64,000 nt of DNA from Allosphingosinicella vermicomposti (GTDB lineage Bacteria > Pseudomonadota > Alphaproteobacteria > Sphingomonadales > Sphingomonadaceae), in the NCBI RefSeq assembly GCF_003012815.1, contig NZ_PXYJ01000002.1, positions 248,001-312,000 on the forward strand, written 5' to 3'. Each line of letters starts with the position of its first letter. Position 1 is the stretch's first letter. Below the pieces are notes generated by a model. The model was given only the letters and a program-made list of their open reading frames with translations, searched no databases and was not told the origin of the DNA. The translations under genes were made by a program, and so were the position numbers. Shown piece after piece: positions 15,099 through 24,228 of this stretch.

Positions 15099-16223
15099 CT
15101 AATGGACGGCGACAGGAACCCGTGCCAGCGGCGCGGCGCGGGCCGGCCCTTGCCGGAAGGGCAGGTTGATCGTCGCACGGTAGCCGTTGCGAAGCGGCTC
15201 GCTTTCCAGGCACGCGTCCGATCCGAAGATGAGCGCCAGCCGCGCGCGAATATTAGCAAGGCCGATGCCGCCGCCGTTCGTTTCCGGGACATCGCCAATC
15301 GCTTCCTCGGCTTCATTTTCCACGGTCAGGATCAGGCGATCGCCGTCGCGCCGCCCGATGATCCGCACCTTGGCGAGGCCGCGTGAGTACTGGACGCCAT
15401 ATTTCAGGGCATTTTCGACGAGCGGCTGAAGGATGAAATTCGGAACGAGCGCCCGCGCGATCTCATCATTGTGACCGATTTCAATTTCGAGGCGATCCTC
15501 GAAACGCGCCGTTTCCACCTCCAGGTAGGAAAGGATGAGGGCAAGTTCGTCGCCGAGCGCCGTTTCCAGACCTTCGATTTCTGAAGAAACACGCAGGAAT
15601 TCGGCAAGCTTCCCGGTCATGCGCTCAGCCTCCGCAGTCCGCCCGGCAATGATCAAACCCGATACCACGTTGAGCGAATTGCACATGAAGTGCGGATTGA
15701 TCTGCATACGGAGCATGTTGAGCTGCGCCTCCAGCTTCGCGGCGCGGGCATGGGCAAGCTCCACCTCATCCATCCGGATCTTCCGCGCGGCGGACGACAC
15801 CCAAAGCAGGGCGAGGTTGCAGGCGTCGAGAACCCAGTAGATGCTGCCGACCATGAGCTGAGCCTGGGGCGAGGCATCGGGCATGCGATGCTGCACGAAG
15901 CTGATATGAAGCAGATATTGGCCGCCATAATCGGCAGCCATTTGCATGATGGCAACGACCGTCACCGCTGCCGCAAGGGCGGGGAGGGCAAGCCAAACCG
16001 GCTGGCCGGAAACCCTCCTGATCAAAAAAGACAAGAGAAGCGCGAACAGGAAGGATGTCGCAAACGCGGTGAGGATGCTCAAAAATTCGGCAAGGCCTGT
16101 CACCTGCCCGGTCAGCCAGGTCACCGGCCCGAGAATGATGTAGACCGCCAGCCACATCACGAAGGTCAGCCGTATCGCTTCCCGCGTCCGTGGAGGCACA
16201 ATGCGCAACCGCTTGGTCAGCAT
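15099..16223 (-). CDS. LytS-type membrane sensor histidine kinase, copy 1
   Basis: 374 residues. Four to six N-terminal membrane helices (residues about 20-140), a short coiled coil, then a His_kinase domain: QINPHFMCNSLNVVSGL carries the phospho-acceptor His, ILQPLVENALKYGVQYSRG is the N-box, GGGIGLANIRARLALIFG the G-box. Met at 16223 aligns with the start of the paralogue next door; a GTG at 16241 is possible. Such kinases normally pair with a LytTR response regulator, which is not visible nearby. Confidence 0.88.
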   Translation of the reverse strand: MLTKRLRIVPPRTREAIRLTFVMWLAVYIILGPVTWLTGQVTGLAEFLSILTAFATSFLFALLLSFLIRRVSGQPVWLALPALAAAVTVVAIMQMAADYGGQYLLHISFVQHRMPDASPQAQLMVGSIYWVLDACNLALLWVSSAARKIRMDEVELAHARAAKLEAQLNMLRMQINPHFMCNSLNVVSGLIIAGRTAEAERMTGKLAEFLRVSSEIEGLETALGDELALILSYLEVETARFEDRLEIEIGHNDEIARALVPNFILQPLVENALKYGVQYSRGLAKVRIIGRRDGDRLILTVENEAEEAIGDVPETNGGGIGLANIRARLALIFGSDACLESEPLRNGYRATINLPFRQGPARAAPLARVPVAVH

Positions 16224-16262
16224 GGCTGATGCGTCCCACACTTCCGGATGCCCGAGCGATCG

Positions 16263-17363
16263 TTAAGCAGCGCGGCGCAGGACATCATCCGCCTCCTGCT
16301 CACGATAGGGAATGGCGATCGTTGCCCGATATCCATTGTCCAGCGCCTCTGAAACGAACTCCGCCTCGCGGCCGAACAGAAGATCGAGCCGGCCCTGTAC
16401 ATTGGCAAAGCCTATACCGGCGGGTGCAGCATCGCCGGAGGGGGCCAGGCCAATATTTTCCACGATGAGCAAAAGGCGCTCGTCATCCCGGCGCGTGTGG
16501 ATGCGCAATATCGCGGCGCCCTCGCCTGCTTCCACGCCATATTTCAAAGCATTGTCGATTAGAGGCTGGAGGATGAACGTCGGAATGAGTGCCGATTCCA
16601 GCGTCGCGTCATGTTCGATCTCGATCGTCAACCGATCCCCGAAACGCGATGCTTCCACATCGAGATAGGCGTCAATCATGTCGAGTTCTTCGCCAAGCTC
16701 GGTTTCCGCGCCCTCAATTGCCGCCGCAGTCCGAAGGAAACTGGCCAGCTTGTCGGCCATGCGCTGCGCCTCGCCCAGCTTGCCGTTTGCGATAAGGCTT
16801 GAAACGACGTCGAGCGAATTGCCCATGAAATGAGGATTCACCTGCATCCGGAACATGTTGACCTGCGCCTCGAGCCGGGCCGCGCGCGTTTCGGCGAGCT
16901 CCACCTCCTGCAATCGGATCGTCCGGGCCGCCGATGAAATCCAGAGGAGGCCGATATTGCACCCGTCGAGCGCCCAATAAAAGGTCGTCGCGACCAGCAA
17001 ACTTTGTGTATCCTGCTGAGGGAGGCGATGACCGTCAAAGACAAGATGCAGGAGGTGCTGACCGCCAAAATCGGTTGCCGTCTGGAGCATCGCGGTGATC
17101 GTCATAATGATGACGATCGATGGAACAGCCAACCACAAGGGCTTACCCGCAAGGATGCGCAGGGTGAAATAAAGCAGGCTGCTGAGCAGAATTGCGGTGA
17201 CGAACCCCGTCCAGATCGAAAGAAATTCGCCTATGCCATTGATCTGCCCGGAGAACAGAGCCGCAGGCGTCATGATCGTCGCTGCCACGAGCCACAGGAC
17301 GAACGTCAGCAACGCCGCATCTTTGGGTTTAGGCGGAACGATATCGAGGCGCTTGCCAATCAT
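16263..17363 (-). CDS. LytS-type membrane sensor histidine kinase, copy 2
   Basis: 366 residues, clearly a paralogue of the adjacent kinase (shared start KRL-IVPP, similar helices, same catalytic order). The His box is QVNPHFMGNSLDVVSSLI, N-box ILQPLIDNALKYGVEAGEG, G-box GIGFANVQGRLDLLFG. It lies 39 bases upstream of copy 1 on the same strand, suggesting a tandem duplication and one operon; the two may heterodimerise (inference). Confidence 0.88.
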   Translation of the reverse strand: MIGKRLDIVPPKPKDAALLTFVLWLVAATIMTPAALFSGQINGIGEFLSIWTGFVTAILLSSLLYFTLRILAGKPLWLAVPSIVIIMTITAMLQTATDFGGQHLLHLVFDGHRLPQQDTQSLLVATTFYWALDGCNIGLLWISSAARTIRLQEVELAETRAARLEAQVNMFRMQVNPHFMGNSLDVVSSLIANGKLGEAQRMADKLASFLRTAAAIEGAETELGEELDMIDAYLDVEASRFGDRLTIEIEHDATLESALIPTFILQPLIDNALKYGVEAGEGAAILRIHTRRDDERLLLIVENIGLAPSGDAAPAGIGFANVQGRLDLLFGREAEFVSEALDNGYRATIAIPYREQEADDVLRRAA

Positions 17364-17466
17364 TGTCTAAAGCCCCCCGCCGTCCATCGCTATCCAGTTA
17401 CAACCGGGCCGATAAAGCCGCGGCCAAAGAGCGCGATTACCCGAGATTGACGTATTGGCCAAGGGT

Positions 17467-18591
17467 TCAGGCGAGACGCGAATTCACCACTTTCCCGTTT
17501 TGCGTCACTCTTGTGCCTGCCACGATTTCGTCATCCGCCGGCAGGGACAGGTGCTTTCCTTCCGCGTCCCAGAAGGCAGCGATGAAATTATAGAGATTGC
17601 GCGCGTAAAGCGCCGATGCATCGGCTGCGAGGCGGCTTGGAACGTTGCGATGGCCGACGATCCGTACGCCATGCCGTTCGACAATCTGGCCCAACTCGGA
17701 GCCTTCCACATTACCGCCCTGTTCGACGGCGAGATCGACGATCACGCTGCCCGGCCGCATCGTCGCGATCTGGGCGTCAGTGATGAGACGCGGCGCGGGC
17801 TTTCCCGGGATGAGCGCCGTGGTGATGACGATATCCTGCTTCGCGATATGGGCGGAGACGAGTTCGGCCTGCCGCGCCTTATAATCTTCGGACATTTCGG
17901 TGGCGTAGCCGCCCGCGCCTTCCCCCTCTATGCCTTGCACGTCGTCGACGAAGATCGCCTTGGCGCCAAGGCTTTCAATCTGTTCGCGCGTTGCCGAGCG
18001 CACGTCGGTCGCCGACACAACCGCCCCCAGACGCCGCGCCGTGGCGATGGCCTGAAGCCCCGCGACCCCCACCCCCATGACGAAGACGCGCGCCGCCGTC
18101 ACCGTTCCGGCGGCCGTCATCATCATCGGAAAAACGCGGCCATATTCGGCGGCGGCGTCGAGCACCGCCTTATACCCTGCAAGATTGGATTGGCTGGACA
18201 GGATATCCATCGATTGAGCGCGCGTGATGCGGGGCATCCATTCCATCGCCAGCGCTTCAACCCCCGTAGCGGCATAAGCATCGACGCGGGCGCGCTCTCC
18301 AATCGGGTTGAGCGTCCCGATCAGCACAGCGCCGGGCGCGGCATCCTGGAGGATCGCAGGATCCGGCCCTTGCACGCACAAAATGATCGCGGCGCCCGGC
18401 AATATTGCCGTCCGTTCGCCGATTTCAGCACCGGCCGCGCGATAGTCTTCGTCGACGATCGACGCGGATTGGCCCGCGCCCGCCTCCACCGAGACAGTGG
18501 CGCCAAGCGCGATCAGTTTTCTTATGGTTTCGGGGGTGGCAGCGACCCTGCGCTCACCTTCCGCTTCTTCCTTGAGGACCGCGATCTTCAT
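17467..18591 (-). CDS. pntAA: NAD(P) transhydrogenase subunit alpha part 1
   Basis: 374 residues of the AlaDH/PNT fold: MKIAVLKEEAEGERRVAATPETIRKLIALGA, MDILSSQSNLAGYKAVLDAA, and the NAD-binding VMGVGVAGLQAIATARRLGAVVSATDVR. This is the soluble NAD(H)-binding domain of the proton-pumping transhydrogenase that makes NADPH. Its partners pntAB and pntB are in this window but about 41 kb away. It follows the oxidase subunit IV gene by 15 bases. Confidence 0.94.
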   Translation of the reverse strand: MKIAVLKEEAEGERRVAATPETIRKLIALGATVSVEAGAGQSASIVDEDYRAAGAEIGERTAILPGAAIILCVQGPDPAILQDAAPGAVLIGTLNPIGERARVDAYAATGVEALAMEWMPRITRAQSMDILSSQSNLAGYKAVLDAAAEYGRVFPMMMTAAGTVTAARVFVMGVGVAGLQAIATARRLGAVVSATDVRSATREQIESLGAKAIFVDDVQGIEGEGAGGYATEMSEDYKARQAELVSAHIAKQDIVITTALIPGKPAPRLITDAQIATMRPGSVIVDLAVEQGGNVEGSELGQIVERHGVRIVGHRNVPSRLAADASALYARNLYNFIAAFWDAEGKHLSLPADDEIVAGTRVTQNGKVVNSRLA

Positions 18592-18606
18592 GCCGCGGCC
18601 CGCCCG

Positions 18607-18714
18607 TTAATTCGCGATCACAAGGACGACGATGGCCGCCGCGATCAGCGCCACGATCGTTCCCCACTTCATCATTCCGGTGAACAGCGAATAATCCTGA
18701 ACATGAGCGTTCAT
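18607..18714 (-). CDS. aa3-type cytochrome c oxidase subunit IV (35 residues)
   Basis: ATG 18714 to TAA 18607 encodes MNAHVQDYSLFTGMMKWGTI followed by VALIAAAIVVLVIAN: a short polar N-terminus, F-x-G-x-M-K-W-G, then one membrane helix, the form of the small bacterial aa3 oxidase subunit IV. Placement just upstream of pntAA is recurrent in sphingomonads as far as I recall. Far from the other oxidase genes. Confidence 0.75.
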   Translation of the reverse strand: MNAHVQDYSLFTGMMKWGTIVALIAAAIVVLVIAN

Positions 18715-18868
18715 GTCGTTACCGGTTTCGTCGGCGGCCATCATCTTCCCTTTGGCGATAGTCGTTTTGGTTCGCAGTCACCCTTACCAGCCGTCGCGCC
18801 CGCGCCAAACCCAAAAATTCACCACCATTTTAACAAGCCGTTTACCATCCATGGTTAATACTGGTCCC

Positions 18869-20347
18869 ATGACCGTCCAGACCAGCATCGCCGCGGACCG
18901 GCCGCGCTGTCTCCTCCTCATCGGGGACGATGCCGCGCAGAAACGCGTCGTCACCGCGACTGCGGCACGGGCAGGATGGTGGGTGTTTGGCGCGCCCAAC
19001 GGCGATGCGGCCATGGCCATGCTTGCCGATGAAGACAATTCCGATGTGGGCGCCGTGCTTTTGGAGCGCTGGCCGGGGGAAGCAGCCGGAGCCGCTCTCC
19101 TTCATGGCATCCGCGCCATTCGGCCCGGGCTTCCGATTTTCATCCTTGCCGATGAAGGCGAGGCGGGCCTTGCCATCGATGCGATGAGAGCCGGAGCGAC
19201 CGACTATTTGCTCCGCTCCCGGGTCGCCGATCGCCTGCTTTCTGCACTTCACGCTGCCGCCGACCGCCGCAAGGGCGGAGGCGAATTGCGCTTTCTTTCG
19301 GAAAAGCTGTCGCAGCCGCTGGAATTCGAGCAAATCGTCGGATCATCGCCCGAATTTCGCGCCGCCATGGCTGTCGCGGCCAAGGGCGCACGCAACCGGG
19401 CTGCAATTCTGATCGAGGGTGAGCGGGGAAGCGGCAAGGAACTCGTCGCCCGCGCCATCCACCATGCGAGCCCGCGCAAGAAGAAGCCATTCATCGCGGT
19501 CGATTGCGCGGCCATCCCACACAATCACATCGAATCCGCATTGTTCGGTCATGAACAGGGCGCCTTTGCGGGGGCCTTTACCCGCCATGCCGGTTTTTTC
19601 GAAGCGGGCGATGGCGGCACAATCTTCCTCGAAAACATCGCCGATCTCGCGCCCGACATGCAGGAGCGGCTCGCGCGCTTGATGGACAGCGGCGAGATCG
19701 AACGGATCGGCGGGACCGAACCGATGAGCGTCGACATCCGGATCGTCGCGGGCACGACCCGCAAGCTCGCGAACGACGCCGAAGCGGGCCTGTTCAATGC
19801 CGAATTGCTGACGGCCCTGTCGCACGTCACCGTCTATCTGCCTCCGCTGCGGGAACGGCGCGGCGACATTCCGTCATTGGCTCGTCACTTGCTGTTTCAC
19901 ATTGGCGAGCAGCCCGGCATGCGGCCAGTGACGATATCGGACGATGCCTTGGGTGTGCTGATGCGCTTTGGCTGGCCCGGAAATGTTCGCCAGCTCCACA
20001 ACGTGCTGTTTCGCGCAGCCGTGCTGGCGAAGAGCGAAGTGCTGACGGCAGCGGATTTCCCGCATATCCAGCTAGAATCCGCTTACAGCCGACGTGCCGC
20101 GGACATTGGGAGCGGCATGGCCGCCCCGGTGCCTGCTCCCTCGGCACTGACAGGGGCGCCGGGCGTCACCCTGTTCACGCCCGACGGACACTTGCGTCCG
20201 TTGGAGGATATCGAGGCGGATGTCATACGCCTTGCCATCGGCCATTATCGCGGCCGCATGACGGAAGTTGCCCGCCGCCTCGGCATCGGGCGCTCAACGC
20301 TCTACAGAAAGCTCAGCGAACTGGGCATCATGGACGCGACTCAATAA
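18869..20347 (+). CDS. NtrC-like AAA+ regulator with degenerate receiver and ATPase motifs
   Basis: 492 residues: receiver-like domain (about 10-120), AAA+ domain (about 150-380) and a C-terminal Fis-type helix-turn-helix (MTEVARRLGIGRSTLYRKLSELG). Walker A is intact (GERGSGKE). Three usual features are changed: the phosphate-accepting Asp position reads VLLERWP (Glu), the GAFTGA loop reads GAFAGA, and Walker B reads GGTIFLENI where GGTLFLDEI is normal. So response to phosphorylation and classic sigma-54 activation are doubtful. ATG 18869 is used because an imperfect palindrome TTTACCATCCATGGTTAA (18841-18858) overlaps an earlier ATG at 18851. No clear ribosome site. Confidence 0.85.
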   Translation: MTVQTSIAADRPRCLLLIGDDAAQKRVVTATAARAGWWVFGAPNGDAAMAMLADEDNSDVGAVLLERWPGEAAGAALLHGIRAIRPGLPIFILADEGEAGLAIDAMRAGATDYLLRSRVADRLLSALHAAADRRKGGGELRFLSEKLSQPLEFEQIVGSSPEFRAAMAVAAKGARNRAAILIEGERGSGKELVARAIHHASPRKKKPFIAVDCAAIPHNHIESALFGHEQGAFAGAFTRHAGFFEAGDGGTIFLENIADLAPDMQERLARLMDSGEIERIGGTEPMSVDIRIVAGTTRKLANDAEAGLFNAELLTALSHVTVYLPPLRERRGDIPSLARHLLFHIGEQPGMRPVTISDDALGVLMRFGWPGNVRQLHNVLFRAAVLAKSEVLTAADFPHIQLESAYSRRAADIGSGMAAPVPAPSALTGAPGVTLFTPDGHLRPLEDIEADVIRLAIGHYRGRMTEVARRLGIGRSTLYRKLSELGIMDATQ

Positions 20348-20454
20348 GCCCTCGTCGATCAAATCGACTCTTTCGTCGCAAGATCGCCAGCGGCGATTGA
20401 CGCCCCTCCGCTTCCCGCTTCAAGGCGGCGAAACCTACATTTTGGGGGGTAATT

Positions 20455-20685
20455 ATGAAGATCAAGACTCTGGCCCTTGCGGCCACTGCGGCTGCGCTTC
20501 TCGCAGCTCCGCTTCAGGCCAATCCGGCCGCATCGCTTTCGCTTTCGGCCCGCGCCGGTGAAGCGGTTGAAGGCGAAAACGCCCTGTTCGGCGGCCTCAT
20601 CGGTTCCGTCATCAGCATCGGCGTCAGCCTGCTGAGCGCCTATCTCGTCTACGAACTGATCGACGACGAGCCGGAAAGCGCCTAA
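20455..20685 (+). CDS. small exported membrane protein
   Basis: 76 residues. MKIKTLALAATAAALLAAPLQA is a signal peptide; the mature 54 residues include a Gly/Ser-rich membrane segment (LFGGLIGSVISIGVSLLSAYLVYELI) and an acidic tail DDEPESA. GGGGGG lies upstream of the ATG. No family known to me. Its stop overlaps the convergent folP stop by 4 bases. Confidence 0.65.
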   Translation: MKIKTLALAATAAALLAAPLQANPAASLSLSARAGEAVEGENALFGGLIGSVISIGVSLLSAYLVYELIDDEPESA

Positions 20686-21767
20686 TCGATACGGGGTGTG
20701 AGCGCAGCGTCTCTCAGGCCGCGCCACACCCTTATCGCCTGAACCGTTTCAGGCACATCATGGACGCGCACGATATGCGCGCCTTGCTCCACCGCCTTCA
20801 TCGCAAGCGCGATCGATCCGCCAAGGCGCCGATCGGCTGGAGCCTCTCCCGACAATGCGCCGATCATCCGCTTGCGGCTCGCGCCAAGGACGATCGGGCA
20901 GCCCAGGCCGTGAAGCAGCGACAATCCGTTCATCAAATCGAGATTGTGCTGAACGGTTTTGCCAAAGCCGATGCCGGGATCGATCAGGATCTTATCCCGC
21001 GCAATGCCTGCTGCGATGCAAGCCGCAATCCGTTCTTCCAACCAGTCATAGACGGCGAGCAGGACCGGCCCGTCATAGGATGGCGCGTCCTGCATGGTTT
21101 CCGGCGCGCCCTGATGATGCATTAGCACGACCGGGCAGCCCCATGACGCGACGACATCCATCGCGCGCGGATCGAAGGTCAGCGCCGACACGTCGTTGAC
21201 GAGAACCGGCGCGATCTGAAGCGCGGCCTCGATAACGGCGGCCTTCCGCGTGTCGAGCGAAAGCGCCGCGCCGCCCGCCGCAAGCCGCTCGAGCGGAGGC
21301 AGGACGCGATCGATCTCATCCTGCTCCCAAACGGGTTTGGCGCCAGGCCGGGTAGATTCACCGCCAATATCGACCAAGGCCGCCCCAGCCTGCGCCATGG
21401 CGAAGCCGGCATCCGCCGCCCTCTCCGCATCGTCATGCACGCCGCCATCGGAGAAACTGTCCGGCGTGACGTTCAGGATGCCCATGACCTGAGGCTGGTC
21501 GAAACGGATCACACGGTCGCCCAAAACCAGCGGCGCCCGTGGAGCCGTGAGATTGGTCCAGGCTGTCCGGGCGCGATCGTCAAGTTGGCCGAGGCGATCT
21601 TCGATGGCAGCGACGGACAGAAGTTCGCGCGATAGGCGTCCGCCTTCCACACGGATCAACTCGACCGCGGAGAACCAGCTGAGTCCGCCGGCCAGACGCG
21701 CAACCTGCCCATCCAGCCCGAAGGGGGCGTCAATGAATCCGGTCGGTCGAAGATAGACGCGTGCCAT
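20682..21767 (-). CDS. folP: dihydropteroate synthase
   Basis: 361 residues. The C-terminal ~265 residues are canonical FolP: VMGILNVTPDSFSDGG, VDIGGESTRPGAKPV, SLDTRKAAV, LVNDVSAL, IDPGIGFGKTVQHNLDLM, VLGASRKRMIGALSG, RVHDVPETVQAI. It joins p-aminobenzoate to the pterin diphosphate in folate synthesis and is the sulfonamide target. The N-terminal ~90 residues (MARVYLRPTGFIDAPFGLDG..) are an extra domain seen in alphaproteobacterial forms. Confidence 0.95.
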   Translation of the reverse strand: MARVYLRPTGFIDAPFGLDGQVARLAGGLSWFSAVELIRVEGGRLSRELLSVAAIEDRLGQLDDRARTAWTNLTAPRAPLVLGDRVIRFDQPQVMGILNVTPDSFSDGGVHDDAERAADAGFAMAQAGAALVDIGGESTRPGAKPVWEQDEIDRVLPPLERLAAGGAALSLDTRKAAVIEAALQIAPVLVNDVSALTFDPRAMDVVASWGCPVVLMHHQGAPETMQDAPSYDGPVLLAVYDWLEERIAACIAAGIARDKILIDPGIGFGKTVQHNLDLMNGLSLLHGLGCPIVLGASRKRMIGALSGEAPADRRLGGSIALAMKAVEQGAHIVRVHDVPETVQAIRVWRGLRDAALTPRID

Positions 21768-21786
21768 GCTGTTTTCCGGCCGATTG

Positions 21787-22713
21787 CTAGAAGGAGTAGA
21801 CCAAGGTTGCCCGGCTTAGCGTATCAACCGGATCCCGGCCCGCCGGGGCATCGCGTTCATATTGGATATTATAAGAAAACCGCGCCTTCAGAGCGCCGAT
21901 CAACTTCGTGTCGAACGTGGTCGATGCGCTGGCGCTGCTGTCGCCTTTTTCCAGATAGAGCGAACCCGTCTGCGCGAAATGAAAAGTCGGGGTGATCTTC
22001 CACGCGAGCGCCATCGACGCGCGGCCCGCAACCTTCGTCTCGCGGCCATCGTCGTAGAAATCGGTATGGCGGAGCGCCGGCCCGCCTTCCACATCGAGCG
22101 TGACGGGGCCGCCTTTAAGCACGCCATAGCCCGCCCCGGCGCCCAGCGTGTAGCGGTTGATATAGCCCAGAAACCGGTCATGCTCATATTGGCCGAGGCC
22201 GAAGATGTAGAGCCGGTCGTCGAACTTGAAATTGGGCTGCCACGCCGCGAGGACGCGCTCGGTCGTGGCTTGGCCGTTGGTTTCCTGAATATCGGCGCGG
22301 GCGGACAATTTGTGCCGCCACTGTATCCCTTCGCGCTCCAAATTGGTGGCGCCGTAAAGGCCGAGGCTGTCCGAATTGCCGGTCGAGCGCGATGCGCCCA
22401 ATTCGACCTGCCCCTTCCAATTGTCGAGCATATCGGCGGCGCGCAATTCTTCGGTGCGTACCCGCTCCGCCTCCGCCGCGCGCACTGTCATGTCGGAGCG
22501 CCACGCATTTTCGATGACGTCGATTTCGGCGATTGCGTCGGGATTGGCCTTGCGGGCAAGCGCCAGCACGGTTTCCACCGCTTTTGCATCGCCGCTATCC
22601 AAAGCGGCGTCGATCATCGCGCGGACAGGAGCGGCGAGCGCCGGCTCGGCCGGGACGGCGAGCGCCGGCGCGGCAAGGCACAGGGCAAGAGCAGCCGGAA
22701 TAAGCATGGCCAC
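21787..22713 (-). CDS. DUF481 (YdiY-like) outer-membrane protein
   Basis: 308 residues with a signal peptide (MAMLIPAALALCLAAPALAVPA), an acidic helical linker, then a beta-rich C-terminal domain beginning WKGQVELGASRSTGNSDSLGLYG and ending in an aromatic residue (RATLVYSF), as outer-membrane barrels do. DUF481 proteins are called salt-induced outer-membrane proteins; function not established. Follows folP by 19 bases on the same strand. Confidence 0.85.
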   Translation of the reverse strand: MAMLIPAALALCLAAPALAVPAEPALAAPVRAMIDAALDSGDAKAVETVLALARKANPDAIAEIDVIENAWRSDMTVRAAEAERVRTEELRAADMLDNWKGQVELGASRSTGNSDSLGLYGATNLEREGIQWRHKLSARADIQETNGQATTERVLAAWQPNFKFDDRLYIFGLGQYEHDRFLGYINRYTLGAGAGYGVLKGGPVTLDVEGGPALRHTDFYDDGRETKVAGRASMALAWKITPTFHFAQTGSLYLEKGDSSASASTTFDTKLIGALKARFSYNIQYERDAPAGRDPVDTLSRATLVYSF

Positions 22714-22794
22714 GTCTTAAGCCGGATGGCCCGGGAGCCGCAACCCCGGCCGCTCGCATTGCCCCCCCGCGTTTTCAAGCCTAGGGCGTGGCTC

Positions 22795-24180
22795 ATGCAC
22801 GCCGCGCTGCAACCTGAACGCCACCTTTGGCGCGACGAGATTCGCGCGACCGTGTCGCTCGCCGTTCCGCTGGTGCTCACCAATGTCGCACAGGCGCTGA
22901 TCCATGCGACGGACGTCATTCTGCTCGGCTGGTTGAGCGCGCGAACGCTCGCAGCCGGTACACTTGGCATCAACCTGTACACCGCATTCCTGATCTTCGG
23001 ATTAGGCTTCGTTTCGGCCGCATCGCCGATGATCGCGCGCGAGCTTGGGCGGAAAGCGCATAGCGTCCGCGATGTGCGCCGCACCGTGCGCCAGACGATG
23101 TGGGCAACGCTGGCAGCGGCGGTGCCGATCTGGATCATCCTGGCTTATACCGAAACGATCCTGATCGCTTTTGGTCAGGAGCCTGAACTCGCGCGCAATG
23201 CGGCGACACTCGTGGGCCCCTTGAAATGGGGGTTGCTGCCGTTTCTCCTCTACGTCGTGCTCCGCAACTTTCTTGCCGCGCTTGAGCAACCCAAATGGTC
23301 GCTGCTGGTCGGCACAGCGGCCGTCTGCCTGAATGCGATCGTCAATTACGGCCTGATCTTCGGAAAGTTCGGGCTTCCCGCTTTGGGTCTGTTCGGCGCG
23401 GGCCTGGGCAGTTCGCTGTCCAATCTCTTCATGTTCGTGAGCATGGTGCTCGTCGTCAGTCTGCATCCGCGCTTTCGCCGCTATCGCCTCTTCGGCAATT
23501 TCTGGCGCGCGGATTGGCCGCGCTTCCGGGAAGTATGCGCGCTTGGCCTGCCGATCGGCATCACGATGGCGCTGGAAGTGACCATCTTCAACGCCGCCGT
23601 CTTTTTGATGGGCCTGATCGGCGCGAGTTCCATCGCCGCCCATGCCATCGCCATCCAGATCGCGGCGCTCACTTTCATGGTGCCGCTCGGCCTTGCGCAG
23701 GCGGTGACGGTGCGGGTAGGCCTTGCTTATGGCCGGAAGGACAAGGACGGCATCGCGCGTGCAGGCTGGACGTCCTTCGCACTCGGCGTCGGGTTCATGA
23801 CGCTGACTGGCATCGTGATGATCGCTATCCCCGAAACGCTCGCCTCCGCCTTCCTCGATGCCAGCGACCCGGCGAACCGCGAAGTCATTAGGCTGGCCGT
23901 ATCATTCTTGATTGTCGCCGCCCTTTTTCAGATCGTCGATGGCGCGCAGGTGGTCGGCGCCGGCATGCTGCGCGGCCTTCACGATACGAAGGTGCCGATG
24001 ATCTACGCGGCGCTCGGCTATTGGGTGGTTGGCCTGGGCACTGCCATCGCGCTCGCCTTCTGGGCGGGATGGGAAGGGGTCGGCATCTGGACCGGGCTTG
24101 CAGCCGGGCTTGCCGCTGTTTCGGTGCTGATGGTCGGCCGCTGGATGCGCCGCGAGAAAATCGGCCTGGTCGGCTGGTAG
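22795..24180 (+). CDS. MATE-family efflux transporter
   Basis: 461 residues with 12 predicted helices in two homologous halves (AVPLVLTNVAQALIHATDVILLGWLS at the start; ALGLPIGITMALEVTIFNAAVFLMGLIG at the midpoint), typical of NorM-like drug/cation antiporters. The frame is open far upstream; I use ATG 22795 (MHAALQPERHLWRDEIRATVSLAVPL) because helix 1 follows at the usual distance and AGGGCGTGG precedes it; ATG 22726 is possible. Confidence 0.9.
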   Translation: MHAALQPERHLWRDEIRATVSLAVPLVLTNVAQALIHATDVILLGWLSARTLAAGTLGINLYTAFLIFGLGFVSAASPMIARELGRKAHSVRDVRRTVRQTMWATLAAAVPIWIILAYTETILIAFGQEPELARNAATLVGPLKWGLLPFLLYVVLRNFLAALEQPKWSLLVGTAAVCLNAIVNYGLIFGKFGLPALGLFGAGLGSSLSNLFMFVSMVLVVSLHPRFRRYRLFGNFWRADWPRFREVCALGLPIGITMALEVTIFNAAVFLMGLIGASSIAAHAIAIQIAALTFMVPLGLAQAVTVRVGLAYGRKDKDGIARAGWTSFALGVGFMTLTGIVMIAIPETLASAFLDASDPANREVIRLAVSFLIVAALFQIVDGAQVVGAGMLRGLHDTKVPMIYAALGYWVVGLGTAIALAFWAGWEGVGIWTGLAAGLAAVSVLMVGRWMRREKIGLVGW

Positions 24181-24228
24181 TTGCGCTTCCTCCTCCCCTC
24201 GCCCATGAAGCCGGTGCGGAGGACAAGG

